A stretch of DNA of 44,284 bases from positions 1 through 44,284 of the forward strand of contig JAHZCF010000032.1 in assembly GCA_019423005.1 (NCBI GenBank), given 5' to 3'. Within the stretch, counting starts at the first letter, position 1. The number at the start of each line of letters is the position of its first letter. The notes below the pieces were generated by a model. The model saw nothing but the letters and a program-made list of their open reading frames with translations, was not told the origin of the DNA and ran no database searches. This document shows, piece by piece, positions 32,330-41,115 of the stretch. Made by a program: the position numbers and the translations under genes. Origin of the DNA: Haemophilus sp. (lineage in GTDB: Bacteria > Pseudomonadota > Gammaproteobacteria > Enterobacterales > Pasteurellaceae).

Positions 32330-34606
32330 ATGAAAAAAACAACCGCACTTTCCTTGTTATATGCTGTGTTTATCTTATTTGTTTCCCTCTTGTTTGGCTA
32401 TTTTGTCAAACAAGGAAATTGGCTACAAACAGATTTACACACATTACTTCCCTCTCAACAAGAATGGGCGGATGTTCAAGTTCTCGCTGATCAACAACAA
32501 GAAAAACAGTTAAATAGCCAGATTATTGCACTTATCGGACATACTGATGAAAAACAGGCTTTTCAGCTGACAGACCATATTGCGCAAACGTGGCGTAGTA
32601 GCAAACTTTTCTCTCATATTACCGATCGCATTCAGCCTAATCTTACAGAGCTACAACAAGATATTCAGCTTGTCGCATTTGCCACTTTGCCACAAGCCAT
32701 TCGTGAACAGTTGATTAATGATCCTAAAGGCTATTTTCAGCAATATGCAGAGGACATCGTTAACCCATTTAAGCGAAATAATTTACTCTCACTAGAACAA
32801 GATTGGCTTGGTTTTGGACGTTTTGCCCAGCAAACACAACAAGGTAATGTACAATGGCACGCCGAAAATGGCATGCTCACTGTCAACCAAGGTAATATGA
32901 CTTGGGTTTTATTACGTGCTGAACTACAACAAAATGATTTCATCAATCCATCAGAAAATTTAACCGCACTTCTAACGGAAAATCGCCAATATCTCACTCA
33001 ATCTGGTGCACAATTTAAAATTACAGGTAGTGCATTGTTTGCCGCTGATGCAAAACAAAAAGCCGAAAAAGAAAGCACATTAATGAGCGTACTCGGCGTG
33101 AGTTTAACGTTATTATTATTACTGATTGTCTTTCGTACTCCTCGTATTTTATGGCTATTTTTGCCGATTCTAATTGGAATGCTTTCAGGTGTCGTTGCAA
33201 CCGTGTGGGGATTTGGTCAAATTCATATTCTTACCCTTGTTATTGGGACCAGTCTCGTCGGTGTATTAATTGACTTCCCTCTTCACTGGCTTGCAGGATC
33301 TCTTTTTGACCGAAAATGGTTGCCACTTCTTACAATGCAAAAATTGCGTTTTACCTTTTTCATCAGCTTGTTAGTTACCTTACTCGGGTATGGACTACTT
33401 GCCTTTACCCATTTGCCTATTTTGCAGCAAACCGCTCTTTTTTCCGCTGTATCTTTGATTACTGCGTTACTTGCGACACAGTTATTCTTGCCTTATTTAT
33501 TTTATCGGTATCAGCCAACCACATTATTATCCGAAAGAAGAACATTTAATCTCATACAAAAAGGATTAAATACCTTTGCAAACAAACGCTTTAATAAAGG
33601 TATACTCCTTATTATCTCTCTTTTAGTTTTAGGAGGCGGTATTAAATCCTCATGGCATGACGATATCCGACAATGGGTATCTATGCCTCAATCTATGCTA
33701 AATGAAGCCAAAACTATCGGTGAACTCACTGGGGTTGATTTAGGAAGCCAATATTTTTTATTGACGGCTGAAAATGAGGCGTTATTACTTGAAAAAGATG
33801 CGAAGTTAAGCAAGCAATTAGCTCAACGTAACATCACATTTAAATCATTAAGTCAGTGGATTTTGCCCCTCACAGAACAGAAGCAATTCGCAGAACACCT
33901 TCAACACATCTCTGCTGATGATTATGCTGTTTTAAATGATATTGGTGTGCCAACTGAAAAAATTCAGCAAAATTTGACCGCACTTTCTCAACGTAAGCCA
34001 TTGACCTTATCTGAAGCGCTTAATACGCAACTTGGACAAGCGTGGAAGATGCTTTATTTAGGTGAATTAGCCCCTAACCAAGTGGCGAGTATCATAAAAA
34101 TATCTCAAGCAGATAGTGCAACAATGCAAGCATTAGCAAATAATCAAGATATTTTCTGGCAAGATAAACGCGCTTATTTAAATCAAGCTTTTAAAGAAGC
34201 AAAAGAGCAAGCTGCCTGGCTAAAAATCATTTCTTTTGTTATCGCTGGATTGCTTTTATGGAAAGTATTTGAAACCAAAACAAGTATTCGAATTTTGTTC
34301 ATTCCTTGTATAGCAATCGCAGGAACGGTTGCTATTTTCGGTTGGATAGGCTTGCCTATTGGTTTATTTTCGATGTTTGGATTATTACTGGTTTCAGCCA
34401 TTGGTATTGACTACGCCGTTTATATGAAAACCGTACACGAAGAATCATCTCATAAACGCATTACACTGACATTAGCTGCCTGTACCACATTAATCTCATT
34501 TTTACTGCTCGCCATTAGCTCCACACCAGCAGTGGCAACATTTGGTATAAGTGTCAGTATTGGTGTTATAATAACCCTTTTAATCACCTTAAAACTCATG
34601 CGCTAA
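32330..34606 (+). CDS. apeM: MMPL/RND family exporter (ApeM)
   Basis: 758-residue RND-superfamily transporter with the two-fold layout: N-terminal TM (about 8-26), a large periplasmic loop, a cluster of TMs from about 245 to 390, another TM near 425, a second periplasmic loop, and a C-terminal TM cluster from about 625. Proton-relay acidic residues sit in the segments GVLIDFPLHW and AIGIDYAVYM. It likely extracts polyene lipid from the inner membrane. Uptake signals occur in codons 5-7 (32342) and at 32963 and 33977. Confidence 0.87.
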   Translation: MKKTTALSLLYAVFILFVSLLFGYFVKQGNWLQTDLHTLLPSQQEWADVQVLADQQQEKQLNSQIIALIGHTDEKQAFQLTDHIAQTWRSSKLFSHITDRIQPNLTELQQDIQLVAFATLPQAIREQLINDPKGYFQQYAEDIVNPFKRNNLLSLEQDWLGFGRFAQQTQQGNVQWHAENGMLTVNQGNMTWVLLRAELQQNDFINPSENLTALLTENRQYLTQSGAQFKITGSALFAADAKQKAEKESTLMSVLGVSLTLLLLLIVFRTPRILWLFLPILIGMLSGVVATVWGFGQIHILTLVIGTSLVGVLIDFPLHWLAGSLFDRKWLPLLTMQKLRFTFFISLLVTLLGYGLLAFTHLPILQQTALFSAVSLITALLATQLFLPYLFYRYQPTTLLSERRTFNLIQKGLNTFANKRFNKGILLIISLLVLGGGIKSSWHDDIRQWVSMPQSMLNEAKTIGELTGVDLGSQYFLLTAENEALLLEKDAKLSKQLAQRNITFKSLSQWILPLTEQKQFAEHLQHISADDYAVLNDIGVPTEKIQQNLTALSQRKPLTLSEALNTQLGQAWKMLYLGELAPNQVASIIKISQADSATMQALANNQDIFWQDKRAYLNQAFKEAKEQAAWLKIISFVIAGLLLWKVFETKTSIRILFIPCIAIAGTVAIFGWIGLPIGLFSMFGLLLVSAIGIDYAVYMKTVHEESSHKRITLTLAACTTLISFLLLAISSTPAVATFGISVSIGVIITLLITLKLMR

Positions 34607-34632
34607 AAAACGCATAAAAATGACCGCACTTT

Positions 34633-35133
34633 ATGATAAAAAAATACCTTTTATTATGGGCATTAACATTACTGGCAGCTTGCGCAACTTTACCCAACAT
34701 TGAAACTTTACCAGAAGTAAAAACAGAAAGCCGAACCTTTAAAGTAGAGCAACTTACAGAACAGCAAGTTAAACAGGCAAGCTTATTGACTGTTCAGTTC
34801 CAGCCTGAGCAATGGCGATGGGTTCAAACCGATCCTCTAGGTTCACCCATTGCTCGATTATTATTAACGAAACAAGGCTGGAAAAATGACGGCTTTGTGA
34901 TGCCGAATAAACAAGCACAAGGCTTGTTCTTAGCGCTGGCAACTGCATTTATAGAACAACAACCCGATGCAAAACACTTAACATTAATGAATGTGGATGT
35001 ATCGCATCAACAAAATACGGTGATTTACCAACAGAATGGTCGTTTTTTATGGAACGTTCGCAAACAATCAAATCAATATTTTATTCAGCTAGCAGATGGC
35101 AGTCGTTGGCAAATTGAAGAACTTAACAATTAG
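34633..35133 (+). CDS. apeN: DUF3261 lipoprotein (ApeN)
   Basis: 166-residue predicted outer-membrane lipoprotein with lipobox LAAC (Cys17). The mature part has no cysteine and a beta-rich pattern; DUF3261 proteins accompany the LolA-like and MMPL genes in aryl polyene clusters, by analogy with LolA/LolB transfer of lipids to the outer membrane. There is no SD in the usual place: the uptake signal at 34623-34631 ends one base before the ATG, so initiation may depend on coupling to apeM, 26 bases upstream. Confidence 0.82.
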   Translation: MIKKYLLLWALTLLAACATLPNIETLPEVKTESRTFKVEQLTEQQVKQASLLTVQFQPEQWRWVQTDPLGSPIARLLLTKQGWKNDGFVMPNKQAQGLFLALATAFIEQQPDAKHLTLMNVDVSHQQNTVIYQQNGRFLWNVRKQSNQYFIQLADGSRWQIEELNN

Positions 35134-35141
35134 GAATCTCT

Positions 35142-36362
35142 GTGCAATTATTTCTTTCTCAACCAGGCATTTTGAGTAGCATTGGCGATAGTCTATCTCA
35201 ACATGTTCAAACTTTATTGGAAGGTAGTGACTCGCCACTGACTTTTTCTAACAAACATTTCCAAGAAAATGGCTTGCAGGGTAAATGTAATACTCTGGGT
35301 GAAGTCAACACATCCTTGCGGGCATTTCCAGCTGATTTACCAAAAAAACATCACAGCCGAAACAATCAATTACTCTGGCACAGCTTAGAACAAATTGAAC
35401 CAACCATTCAGAAAGCTATCTCACGTTTTGGTCGCCATCGTATTGCAGTAGTTATCGGTACATCTACCACAGGTGTAGATGAAAATTTACCTGTATTTAA
35501 ATATGCTGCAGAACATGAGGATTGGTCTGGTGCTGAATTTAATCAACAACAACAATATTTTTCTGCTCCGGCTGATTTTATTGCCCATCAATATGGCTTA
35601 ACCAATCTTATATATGGCATTTCAACTGCCTGTACATCAGGTTCGAAAGCATTAATTAGTGCAGCTCGTCTATTGAATGCGAACTTGTGCGATGCAGTAA
35701 TTTGCGGCGGTGTCGATACTTTATCGCTATTAACCTTAGTTGGCTTTAACTCTCTCTCTGTTTTATCTGCTGAACAAACCAATCCTTTTTCAGCTAATCG
35801 CCAAGGTATCAATCTAGGTGAGGGTTCCGCTGTATTTGTGATGAGCAAAGAAAAATTAGATGATCATAATGTGGCGCTATTAGGCTATGGGGCCAGCAGT
35901 GATGCCTATCATATGTCATCACCACACCCTGAAGGCGAGGGTGCGATTAAAGCCTTCCAAGCTGCATTAAACTCGGCACAACTAGCTCCAGAAGCCATTA
36001 ATTGGGTTAATTTACATGGCACCGGCACCATCCATAATGATCAGATGGAAGCCTTAGCAATTCGCCATATTTTTGGTCACGATACGCCTTGCACAACAAC
36101 AAAACCTTATACAGGACACACGCTAGGCGCAGCAGGTGCTATTGAGGCGGCTATTTTATGGGGGATGATTGACCGCACTTTTAATCCAACAGGTAAACTT
36201 CCTGCACAATTATGGGATAAACAAGCCGATGAAAAAATGCCACCAATTGCCATTACTGATCACATGAGTTCTTGGAAATCCGAAAGACGCATTGGTGCAA
36301 GTAGCTCTTTCGCTTTTGGTGGTAATAATTCAGTACTTATTTTAGGGGAAGTGAATGATTGA
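35142..36362 (+). CDS. apeO: Aryl polyene ketosynthase ApeO
   Basis: 406-residue FabB/F-type ketosynthase with an intact catalytic set: C164 (STACTSGSKA), H292 (NLHGTGT), H326 (KPYTGHTLGAAG), and the C-terminal FAFGGNN gate. In the reference pathway it acts with ApeC in extending the chain from the aryl starter. The start is GTG at 35142, with AGGAA eight bases before it. It overlaps apeP by eight bases. An uptake signal lies at 36172-36180. Confidence 0.88.
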   Translation: MQLFLSQPGILSSIGDSLSQHVQTLLEGSDSPLTFSNKHFQENGLQGKCNTLGEVNTSLRAFPADLPKKHHSRNNQLLWHSLEQIEPTIQKAISRFGRHRIAVVIGTSTTGVDENLPVFKYAAEHEDWSGAEFNQQQQYFSAPADFIAHQYGLTNLIYGISTACTSGSKALISAARLLNANLCDAVICGGVDTLSLLTLVGFNSLSVLSAEQTNPFSANRQGINLGEGSAVFVMSKEKLDDHNVALLGYGASSDAYHMSSPHPEGEGAIKAFQAALNSAQLAPEAINWVNLHGTGTIHNDQMEALAIRHIFGHDTPCTTTKPYTGHTLGAAGAIEAAILWGMIDRTFNPTGKLPAQLWDKQADEKMPPIAITDHMSSWKSERRIGASSSFAFGGNNSVLILGEVND

Positions 36363-36807
36363 TTTAACCTGTCCTATTACTGATATTTCACCATTAATCC
36401 CTCATAGTGGGGAAATGGTCATGCTAGATAAAATCACTGAATTTGGCGAAGATTATTTGATCGCAGAGATGACCGTAAAGCCAGACTGTCTGCTCTTAAA
36501 AGACGGTAAATTGGCTACTTATATGGGCGCTGAAATCTTAGCTCAAGGCGTAGCAGCGTGGGCGGGATGTAAATGTGTAAAAGCAGGTCAACCTATTGGA
36601 TTAGGCTATTGGATCGGCTCAAGAAAACTGACATTACATCGTCAAGATATTTCCGTAGGAAGCTTATTACAAATTCAAATTAAACGTTCTATTGAAGACG
36701 CAACGGGATTTGGTGTTTTTGACTGTACGTTAATCGATCTTTCTAATCAGCAACCTTTAGTGGAAGGTGCATTAAACGTTTTCAGACCACAAGTATCACA
36801 GGAATAA
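36355..36807 (+). CDS. apeP: 3-hydroxyacyl-ACP dehydratase ApeP
   Basis: 150-residue hotdog-fold protein of the ApeP/FabA-like group. The N-terminal PLIPHSGEMVMLDKI motif (residues 13-27, His16) and the helix containing MGAEILAQGVAAWAG fit this family. In E. coli ApeP acts as a complex with ApeI to dehydrate each 3-hydroxyacyl intermediate, giving the all-trans polyene. Here its partner domain is fused to the ligase at 26104. The gap to apeQ is only three bases. Confidence 0.87.
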   Translation: MIDLTCPITDISPLIPHSGEMVMLDKITEFGEDYLIAEMTVKPDCLLLKDGKLATYMGAEILAQGVAAWAGCKCVKAGQPIGLGYWIGSRKLTLHRQDISVGSLLQIQIKRSIEDATGFGVFDCTLIDLSNQQPLVEGALNVFRPQVSQE

Positions 36808-36810
36808 AAA

Positions 36811-37539
36811 ATGAATGAAAGCATTTTAGTTACAGGCTCAAGCCGAGGTATCGGCAAAGCCATCGCCTTACGCCTTGCACAATCAGGTTTTGATATTGTG
36901 GTTCATTGCCGCTGTCGTATTGAAGAAGCTGAAGAGGTCGCACAATCAATTCGAGAATTAGGTCGTCAAGCTCGTGTATTACAGTTTGATGTCAGTCATC
37001 GATACGAAACCGCAGAAAAACTACTTGCTGATGTTGAATCTCACGGTGCTTATTATGGCGTTGTGCTCAATGCCGGATTAACACGAGATAATGCATTCCC
37101 TGCGCTGACTGATGAAGATTGGGATGTTGTTTTACGCACGAATTTAGATGGATTTTATAATGTTCTCCATCCTATTATGATGCCAATGATCCGACGCCGT
37201 AAAGCGGGTCGAATCGTTTGTATCACATCTGTATCTGGACTAATTGGCAACCGAGGCCAAGTTAACTATAGCGCCTCTAAGGCCGGTATTATTGGTGCAG
37301 CAAAAGCACTCGCCGTCGAACTCGCTAAACGTAAAATCACAGTAAACTGTGTGGCTCCAGGTCTCATCGATACGGATATATTAGATGAAAATCTTCCGAT
37401 TGATGAAATTTTAAAAATGATTCCAGTTGCAAGAATGGGAAGCCCTGAAGAAGTCGCGCATGCCGTAGATTTTCTGATGGATGAAAAAGCCGCTTATATT
37501 ACTCGCCAAGTTATTGCTGTTAATGGTGGGCTTTGCTAA
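36811..37539 (+). CDS. apeQ: 3-oxoacyl-ACP reductase ApeQ (FabG-like)
   Basis: 242-residue short-chain dehydrogenase. Nucleotide-binding TGSSRGIG at 8-15, NAG motif at 87-89, catalytic S140, Y153 and K157 (YSASK). It uses NADPH to reduce the 3-ketoacyl-ACP formed in each extension round. It is the only ketoreductase in the pigment cluster and therefore may serve both halves. A second, housekeeping FabG lies at 41292. Confidence 0.92.
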   Translation: MNESILVTGSSRGIGKAIALRLAQSGFDIVVHCRCRIEEAEEVAQSIRELGRQARVLQFDVSHRYETAEKLLADVESHGAYYGVVLNAGLTRDNAFPALTDEDWDVVLRTNLDGFYNVLHPIMMPMIRRRKAGRIVCITSVSGLIGNRGQVNYSASKAGIIGAAKALAVELAKRKITVNCVAPGLIDTDILDENLPIDEILKMIPVARMGSPEEVAHAVDFLMDEKAAYITRQVIAVNGGLC

Positions 37540-37548
37540 AACATTTGC

Positions 37549-37569
37549 AGTACAAAAATTTTTTGTACT
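37549..37569 (+). promoter_or_regulatory. Intra-operon hairpin between apeQ and apeR
   Basis: AGTACAAAA (37549-37557) and TTTTGTACT (37561-37569) form a perfect 9-bp stem with a 3-base loop in the only sizeable gap (60 bases) of the later ape operon. It is AT-rich with no U-tract of note, so it is more likely an mRNA-stability or partial attenuation element than a full terminator. Confidence 0.45.
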
Positions 37570-37599
37570 AATCTAATAATAAATAATCGAGACAAAAAA

Positions 37600-38844
37600 A
37601 TGAAACGAGTTGTCATTACAGGTATTGGCGCAGTCACGGCCTTTGGAAAAACATGGAAAGACGTAAAAGCCGCCTTTCAACGCAAACAAAATGCAGTTCA
37701 AGCGAAAACTGAATGGGCTGAACGTTATCCTGAGTTAGGAGCAAATCTCGGCGCTGAAATCCATAATTACACCCCGCCAGCCCATTGGAATCGAAAACAA
37801 CTTCGCAGCTTAGGTCGTGTCTCTCAATTTGCCGTTGAAGCTGCTGAACTCGCCTTAGCAAATGCTAATCTATTAGATGAAAATGGGGTTATTTTGCCTT
37901 ATTTAAAAGAAGGAATAATGGGCGTAGCCTGTGGTTCTTCCACTGGCTCAACAAATGATGTCAGAGATGCGGCAGAACTCCTCATGACAGGAAAATCGGA
38001 TGGTTTTAATGCCAATACCTATGTGCGTATGATGCCTCATACCACGGCAGCAAATATTGGTATTTTCTTTGGTCTAACTGGCCGAATCATTCCTACGTCT
38101 AGTGCTTGTTCTTCCGGCAGCCAAGGTATTGGCTATGCTTATGAATCAATTAAACATGGTTTAATCCCGATGATGCTTGCTGGCGGAGCAGAAGAATTTT
38201 GTCCATCTGAAGTTTATGTATTTGACTCTCTTTATGCTGCAAGTAGAAATAATGCTCACCCTAAACAAACTCCTCGTCCTTATGATAAAGATCGTGATGG
38301 ATTAGTAATTGGTGAAGGTGCTGGTATTTTTGTATTAGAAGAGCTGGAACATGCGCTTTCTCGTGGTGCCAATATCATTGCAGAAATTGTTGGCTATGGT
38401 GCCAATAGTGATGGTGCTCATGTAACTCGTCCACAAAAAGATACTATGCAGCGCTGTATGGAGCTAGCCTTAAAAGATGCACAGCTATCTCCAGAACAAG
38501 TGGGCTATGTAAATGGCCATGGCACGGCCACCGAACAAGGCGACATCGCAGAAACACTCGCAACGGAAGCTGTGTTTGGAAAAGTACCACTTAGCTCACA
38601 AAAAAGCTATCTAGGACATACCCTAGGTGCTTGTGGCGCATTAGAATCGTGGTTTTCAATTGAAATGATGCGTGATGGCTGGTTTGCCCCAACCATTAAT
38701 TTAGATAATATTGACGAACGCTGTGGCAAATTAGACTATATTCAAGGTGATGGACGACAAATTCAAACAAACTACGTGATGAACAATAACTTTGCTTTTG
38801 GAGGAGTCAATACCTCGCTCATTTTTAAACGCTGGGAAGCGTAA
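37600..38844 (+). CDS. apeR: Aryl polyene ketosynthase ApeR
   Basis: 414-residue FabF-like ketosynthase with catalytic C170 (TSSACSSGSQG), H307 (NGHGTAT) and H340 (SYLGHTLGACG), and the C-terminal NNFAFGGVN gate. In aryl polyene systems ApeR is a second active ketosynthase, proposed to take part in priming or the first elongation step. It closes the operon, followed three bases later by a strong terminator. No uptake signal is found between 36180 and 40724. Confidence 0.9.
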   Translation: MKRVVITGIGAVTAFGKTWKDVKAAFQRKQNAVQAKTEWAERYPELGANLGAEIHNYTPPAHWNRKQLRSLGRVSQFAVEAAELALANANLLDENGVILPYLKEGIMGVACGSSTGSTNDVRDAAELLMTGKSDGFNANTYVRMMPHTTAANIGIFFGLTGRIIPTSSACSSGSQGIGYAYESIKHGLIPMMLAGGAEEFCPSEVYVFDSLYAASRNNAHPKQTPRPYDKDRDGLVIGEGAGIFVLEELEHALSRGANIIAEIVGYGANSDGAHVTRPQKDTMQRCMELALKDAQLSPEQVGYVNGHGTATEQGDIAETLATEAVFGKVPLSSQKSYLGHTLGACGALESWFSIEMMRDGWFAPTINLDNIDERCGKLDYIQGDGRQIQTNYVMNNNFAFGGVNTSLIFKRWEA

Positions 38845-38847
38845 CAA

Positions 38848-38875
38848 AAAAGGCTATTCAAACGAATAGCCTTTT
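38848..38875. terminator. Bidirectional terminator closing the ape operon and dcuB
   Basis: A perfect 12-bp stem AAAAGGCTATTC (38848-38859) and GAATAGCCTTTT (38864-38875) with a 4-base loop, flanked by A and T runs. It ends apeR transcription (plus) and the convergent dcuB-like gene (minus). Confidence 0.93.
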
Positions 38876-38892
38876 CTTTTATCAGCAGTTAA

Positions 38893-40560
38893 TTATAGAT
38901 AACCAAACAAGCTTGTGAAAATGTAACCAAAGATACATGAAGTGATTACACCGATTAAGCCCGGTAAAATAAAGCTGTGGTTAATTACAAACTTACCAAT
39001 GTGGGTTGTGCCTGAACGGTCGAATTGGATTGCTGCAAGATCACTCGGATAAGTTGGTAAAATGTAGTAACCGTAACAAGCTGAAGCAAAGGCTAAGATA
39101 ATAGCAGGGTCAACACCGATACCTAAAGCTAGTGGAACGAATGCAACCAATGCTGCCGCTTGTGAGTTTACGAATTTAGAGATTAATAACAACATTACCG
39201 CGTAAGTCCATGGATGTGCTTTTACCACATCCCCAAGTGCTGCTTTCATCATCGGTGTATGAACGGTAAACATGGTTTCCGCCATCCAAGAAATCCCGAA
39301 TACAGCCACTAATGCAATCATACCTGAACGGAAAATTTCATTTTTACTGATTTTGCCTGCATCAGTTTTGGTAAAGATAACAATTAATGCCCCCGCTAAT
39401 AACATGAAGATTTGAATAACGTGAACCATGCTTAAATTCACTTTTTTCTTCGCGGTATCTTTTAATACGATTGCAGCGTTATCGATAGTTTCAGTTTTAT
39501 CTCCAGCTGTAATTACAACACCGTTATCTTGAGCGGTAATTGTTTGAGCAACTTCACCTTTATCGTTATAAATTGCAACGTTGTTGTAGGCTGTTTTTGC
39601 TTTTGCTTTGCTGTCTTTAACATCAAGCACTAATGTACCGTCTTTCGCTAAAGCAACGATTTTACCGTCTTTAACATTAAAGGTTTTCACTGCTTTATCA
39701 GCAGAAACGATTTCAACGACTTGTGCCGGTGCTGATTTTTCAAAGGCTGGGCGTAAATCTTTAAAGTAACCTAATAGAGCAACCACTAAAATCGCACCAA
39801 AGAAGATCCACATCGCATTCCAACTAGATTGTGGTAATTTTTTGTCTAACAATGATGTGCTATCACCATAAACATACTTTTTGAATTCTGGATCTTTTAA
39901 TTTCTCTTGGAATTCTGGGTCTTTATCTAAATCTTTACCACGGAACCAACTGAAAATACCGATAGCTAATACACCACAAAGGGTTGAAGGCACAGTAATT
40001 TTTAATAAATCTAAATAGCCATCAAAACCTGCTAATGGGGTTTTAGCATTCACTAAGAATGTGGTTAAAGTCACTACTGCTACAGAAACTGGTGACGCGA
40101 TGATACCCATTTGAGAAGCGATTGAACTTGCTGCCATTGGACGTTCAGGACGAATATCATTTTTGATCGCGATATCATAAATGATTGGTAACATGGTATA
40201 AACCACGTGACCTGTACCACATAAAATGGTTAAGAAACAAGTTACAAACGGTGCCAAAATACTGACATATTTCGGGTTACGACGAAGCATTTTCTCCGCG
40301 ATTTGTAACATGACATCTAAACCACCACTGGCTTGTAATGTTGCCGATGTCACCACCACCGCAAGGATGGTTAACATAACATCGATAGCTGGCTTACCTG
40401 GTTCAATACCAAAGCCAAAAACAAGAACAATTAAGCCTACTCCACCGAGCATACCCAGTGCGATACCACCTTTTTTTGCCCCGTAAAATAAACAGATAAG
40501 AACAATAGCAAGCTGAATCGCAAACTGGCTACCTTCACCTAGGTTCATTAGAAAATCCAT
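38893..40560 (-). CDS. dcuB: Anaerobic C4-dicarboxylate transporter, DcuB-like, with an insertion
   Basis: Inner-membrane exchanger (fumarate in, succinate out) of the DcuA/B family, used in fumarate respiration. The 555 residues are about 110 more than E. coli DcuB. The membrane core is conserved (ILCGTGHVVYTMLP near 112-125, ASQMGIIASPVSVAVV near 148-163), but about 100 residues (roughly 275-372) form a Lys/Asp/Val-rich, strand-like soluble insert between two membrane segments. An FNR-like site in the promoter suits anaerobic induction. In H. influenzae a dcuB gene likewise adjoins acpP. Confidence 0.88.
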   Translation of the reverse strand: MDFLMNLGEGSQFAIQLAIVLICLFYGAKKGGIALGMLGGVGLIVLVFGFGIEPGKPAIDVMLTILAVVVTSATLQASGGLDVMLQIAEKMLRRNPKYVSILAPFVTCFLTILCGTGHVVYTMLPIIYDIAIKNDIRPERPMAASSIASQMGIIASPVSVAVVTLTTFLVNAKTPLAGFDGYLDLLKITVPSTLCGVLAIGIFSWFRGKDLDKDPEFQEKLKDPEFKKYVYGDSTSLLDKKLPQSSWNAMWIFFGAILVVALLGYFKDLRPAFEKSAPAQVVEIVSADKAVKTFNVKDGKIVALAKDGTLVLDVKDSKAKAKTAYNNVAIYNDKGEVAQTITAQDNGVVITAGDKTETIDNAAIVLKDTAKKKVNLSMVHVIQIFMLLAGALIVIFTKTDAGKISKNEIFRSGMIALVAVFGISWMAETMFTVHTPMMKAALGDVVKAHPWTYAVMLLLISKFVNSQAAALVAFVPLALGIGVDPAIILAFASACYGYYILPTYPSDLAAIQFDRSGTTHIGKFVINHSFILPGLIGVITSCIFGYIFTSLFGYL

Positions 40561-40631
40561 AAGATACTCCGAATCATTTTATGGTTAATTAGAAAAAAAT
40601 TTGGACCCAATATTAGCACCAAAATTAACTC

Positions 40632-40670
40632 ATAATAAGTATTTTTAGGGTAAATTTTGTTTTAAATCAA
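40632..40670 (-). promoter_or_regulatory. FNR-dependent type promoter of dcuB
   Basis: The 283-base gap between dcuB and acpP contains, at 40657-40670 (minus reading TTGAT-TTAA-AACAA), a match at 9 of 10 fixed positions to the FNR consensus TTGATnnnnATCAA. A TATTAT -10 box lies at 40632-40637 on the minus strand. The site centre is therefore about 38-42 bases upstream of the expected start, the class II activator position. The remaining gap holds an uptake signal at 40724-40732 and the acpP terminator. Confidence 0.68.
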
Positions 40671-40800
40671 AAAATAGGGGAACCACACAATAAAAGAAAA
40701 TCTGAGAAAGATTAAATAAAGGAAAGTGCGGTCGGAAATTTAAAAGATTTAGATGTATCTTGTTTTATTTGAAGATAAGTAATTTAGAAAGGAATTTAAA

Positions 40801-40834
40801 GAAAAAAAAATTAGGCGACCTAAAAGATCGCCCA
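40801..40834 (-). terminator. Intrinsic terminator of acpP
   Basis: On the minus strand GGCGA and TCGCC arms (40828-40832 with 40814-40818), flanked by TT/AA, are followed by a run of nine T (complement of 40802-40810). It starts about 10 bases after the acpP stop. Confidence 0.85.
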
Positions 40835-40843
40835 ACTTAAAAA

Positions 40844-41074
40844 TTACTGATTGTTTTGAACGTAGTCAATCGCAGATTGAACAGTTGTGATTTTTTCAGC
40901 TTCTTCATCAGGAATTTCGATATCGAATTCTTCTTCTAAAGCCATTACTAATTCAACTGTATCTAAAGAATCCGCACCTAAATCTTCAACGAAAGAAGCT
41001 TCTGGTTTTACGTCTTCTTCTTTAACACCTAATTGTTCAACGATGATTTTTTTCACGCGTTCTTCAATACTCAT
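40844..41074 (-). CDS. acpP: Acyl carrier protein AcpP
   Basis: 76-residue housekeeping ACP of fatty acid synthesis with phosphopantetheine site GADSLDTVEL (Ser36), nearly identical in pattern to E. coli AcpP. It is very acidic. It is preceded by a 217-base region with hairpins and a likely promoter, and followed by its own terminator, so it can be expressed well above fabG. The gene after it in E. coli, fabF, is absent here and dcuB takes its place. Confidence 0.98.
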   Translation of the reverse strand: MSIEERVKKIIVEQLGVKEEDVKPEASFVEDLGADSLDTVELVMALEEEFDIEIPDEEAEKITTVQSAIDYVQNNQ

Positions 41075-41115
41075 TTGTTTTTCCTATTGTTGTTTTAACT
41101 CATTTAAGAGCGGTT

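Noticed and set aside
15740..38844. Recently acquired genomic island
   Set aside because: No integrase, tRNA target, IS or flanking direct repeats seen, base composition similar to neighbours, and many native uptake signals inside; if transferred, it was old or came from a relative.
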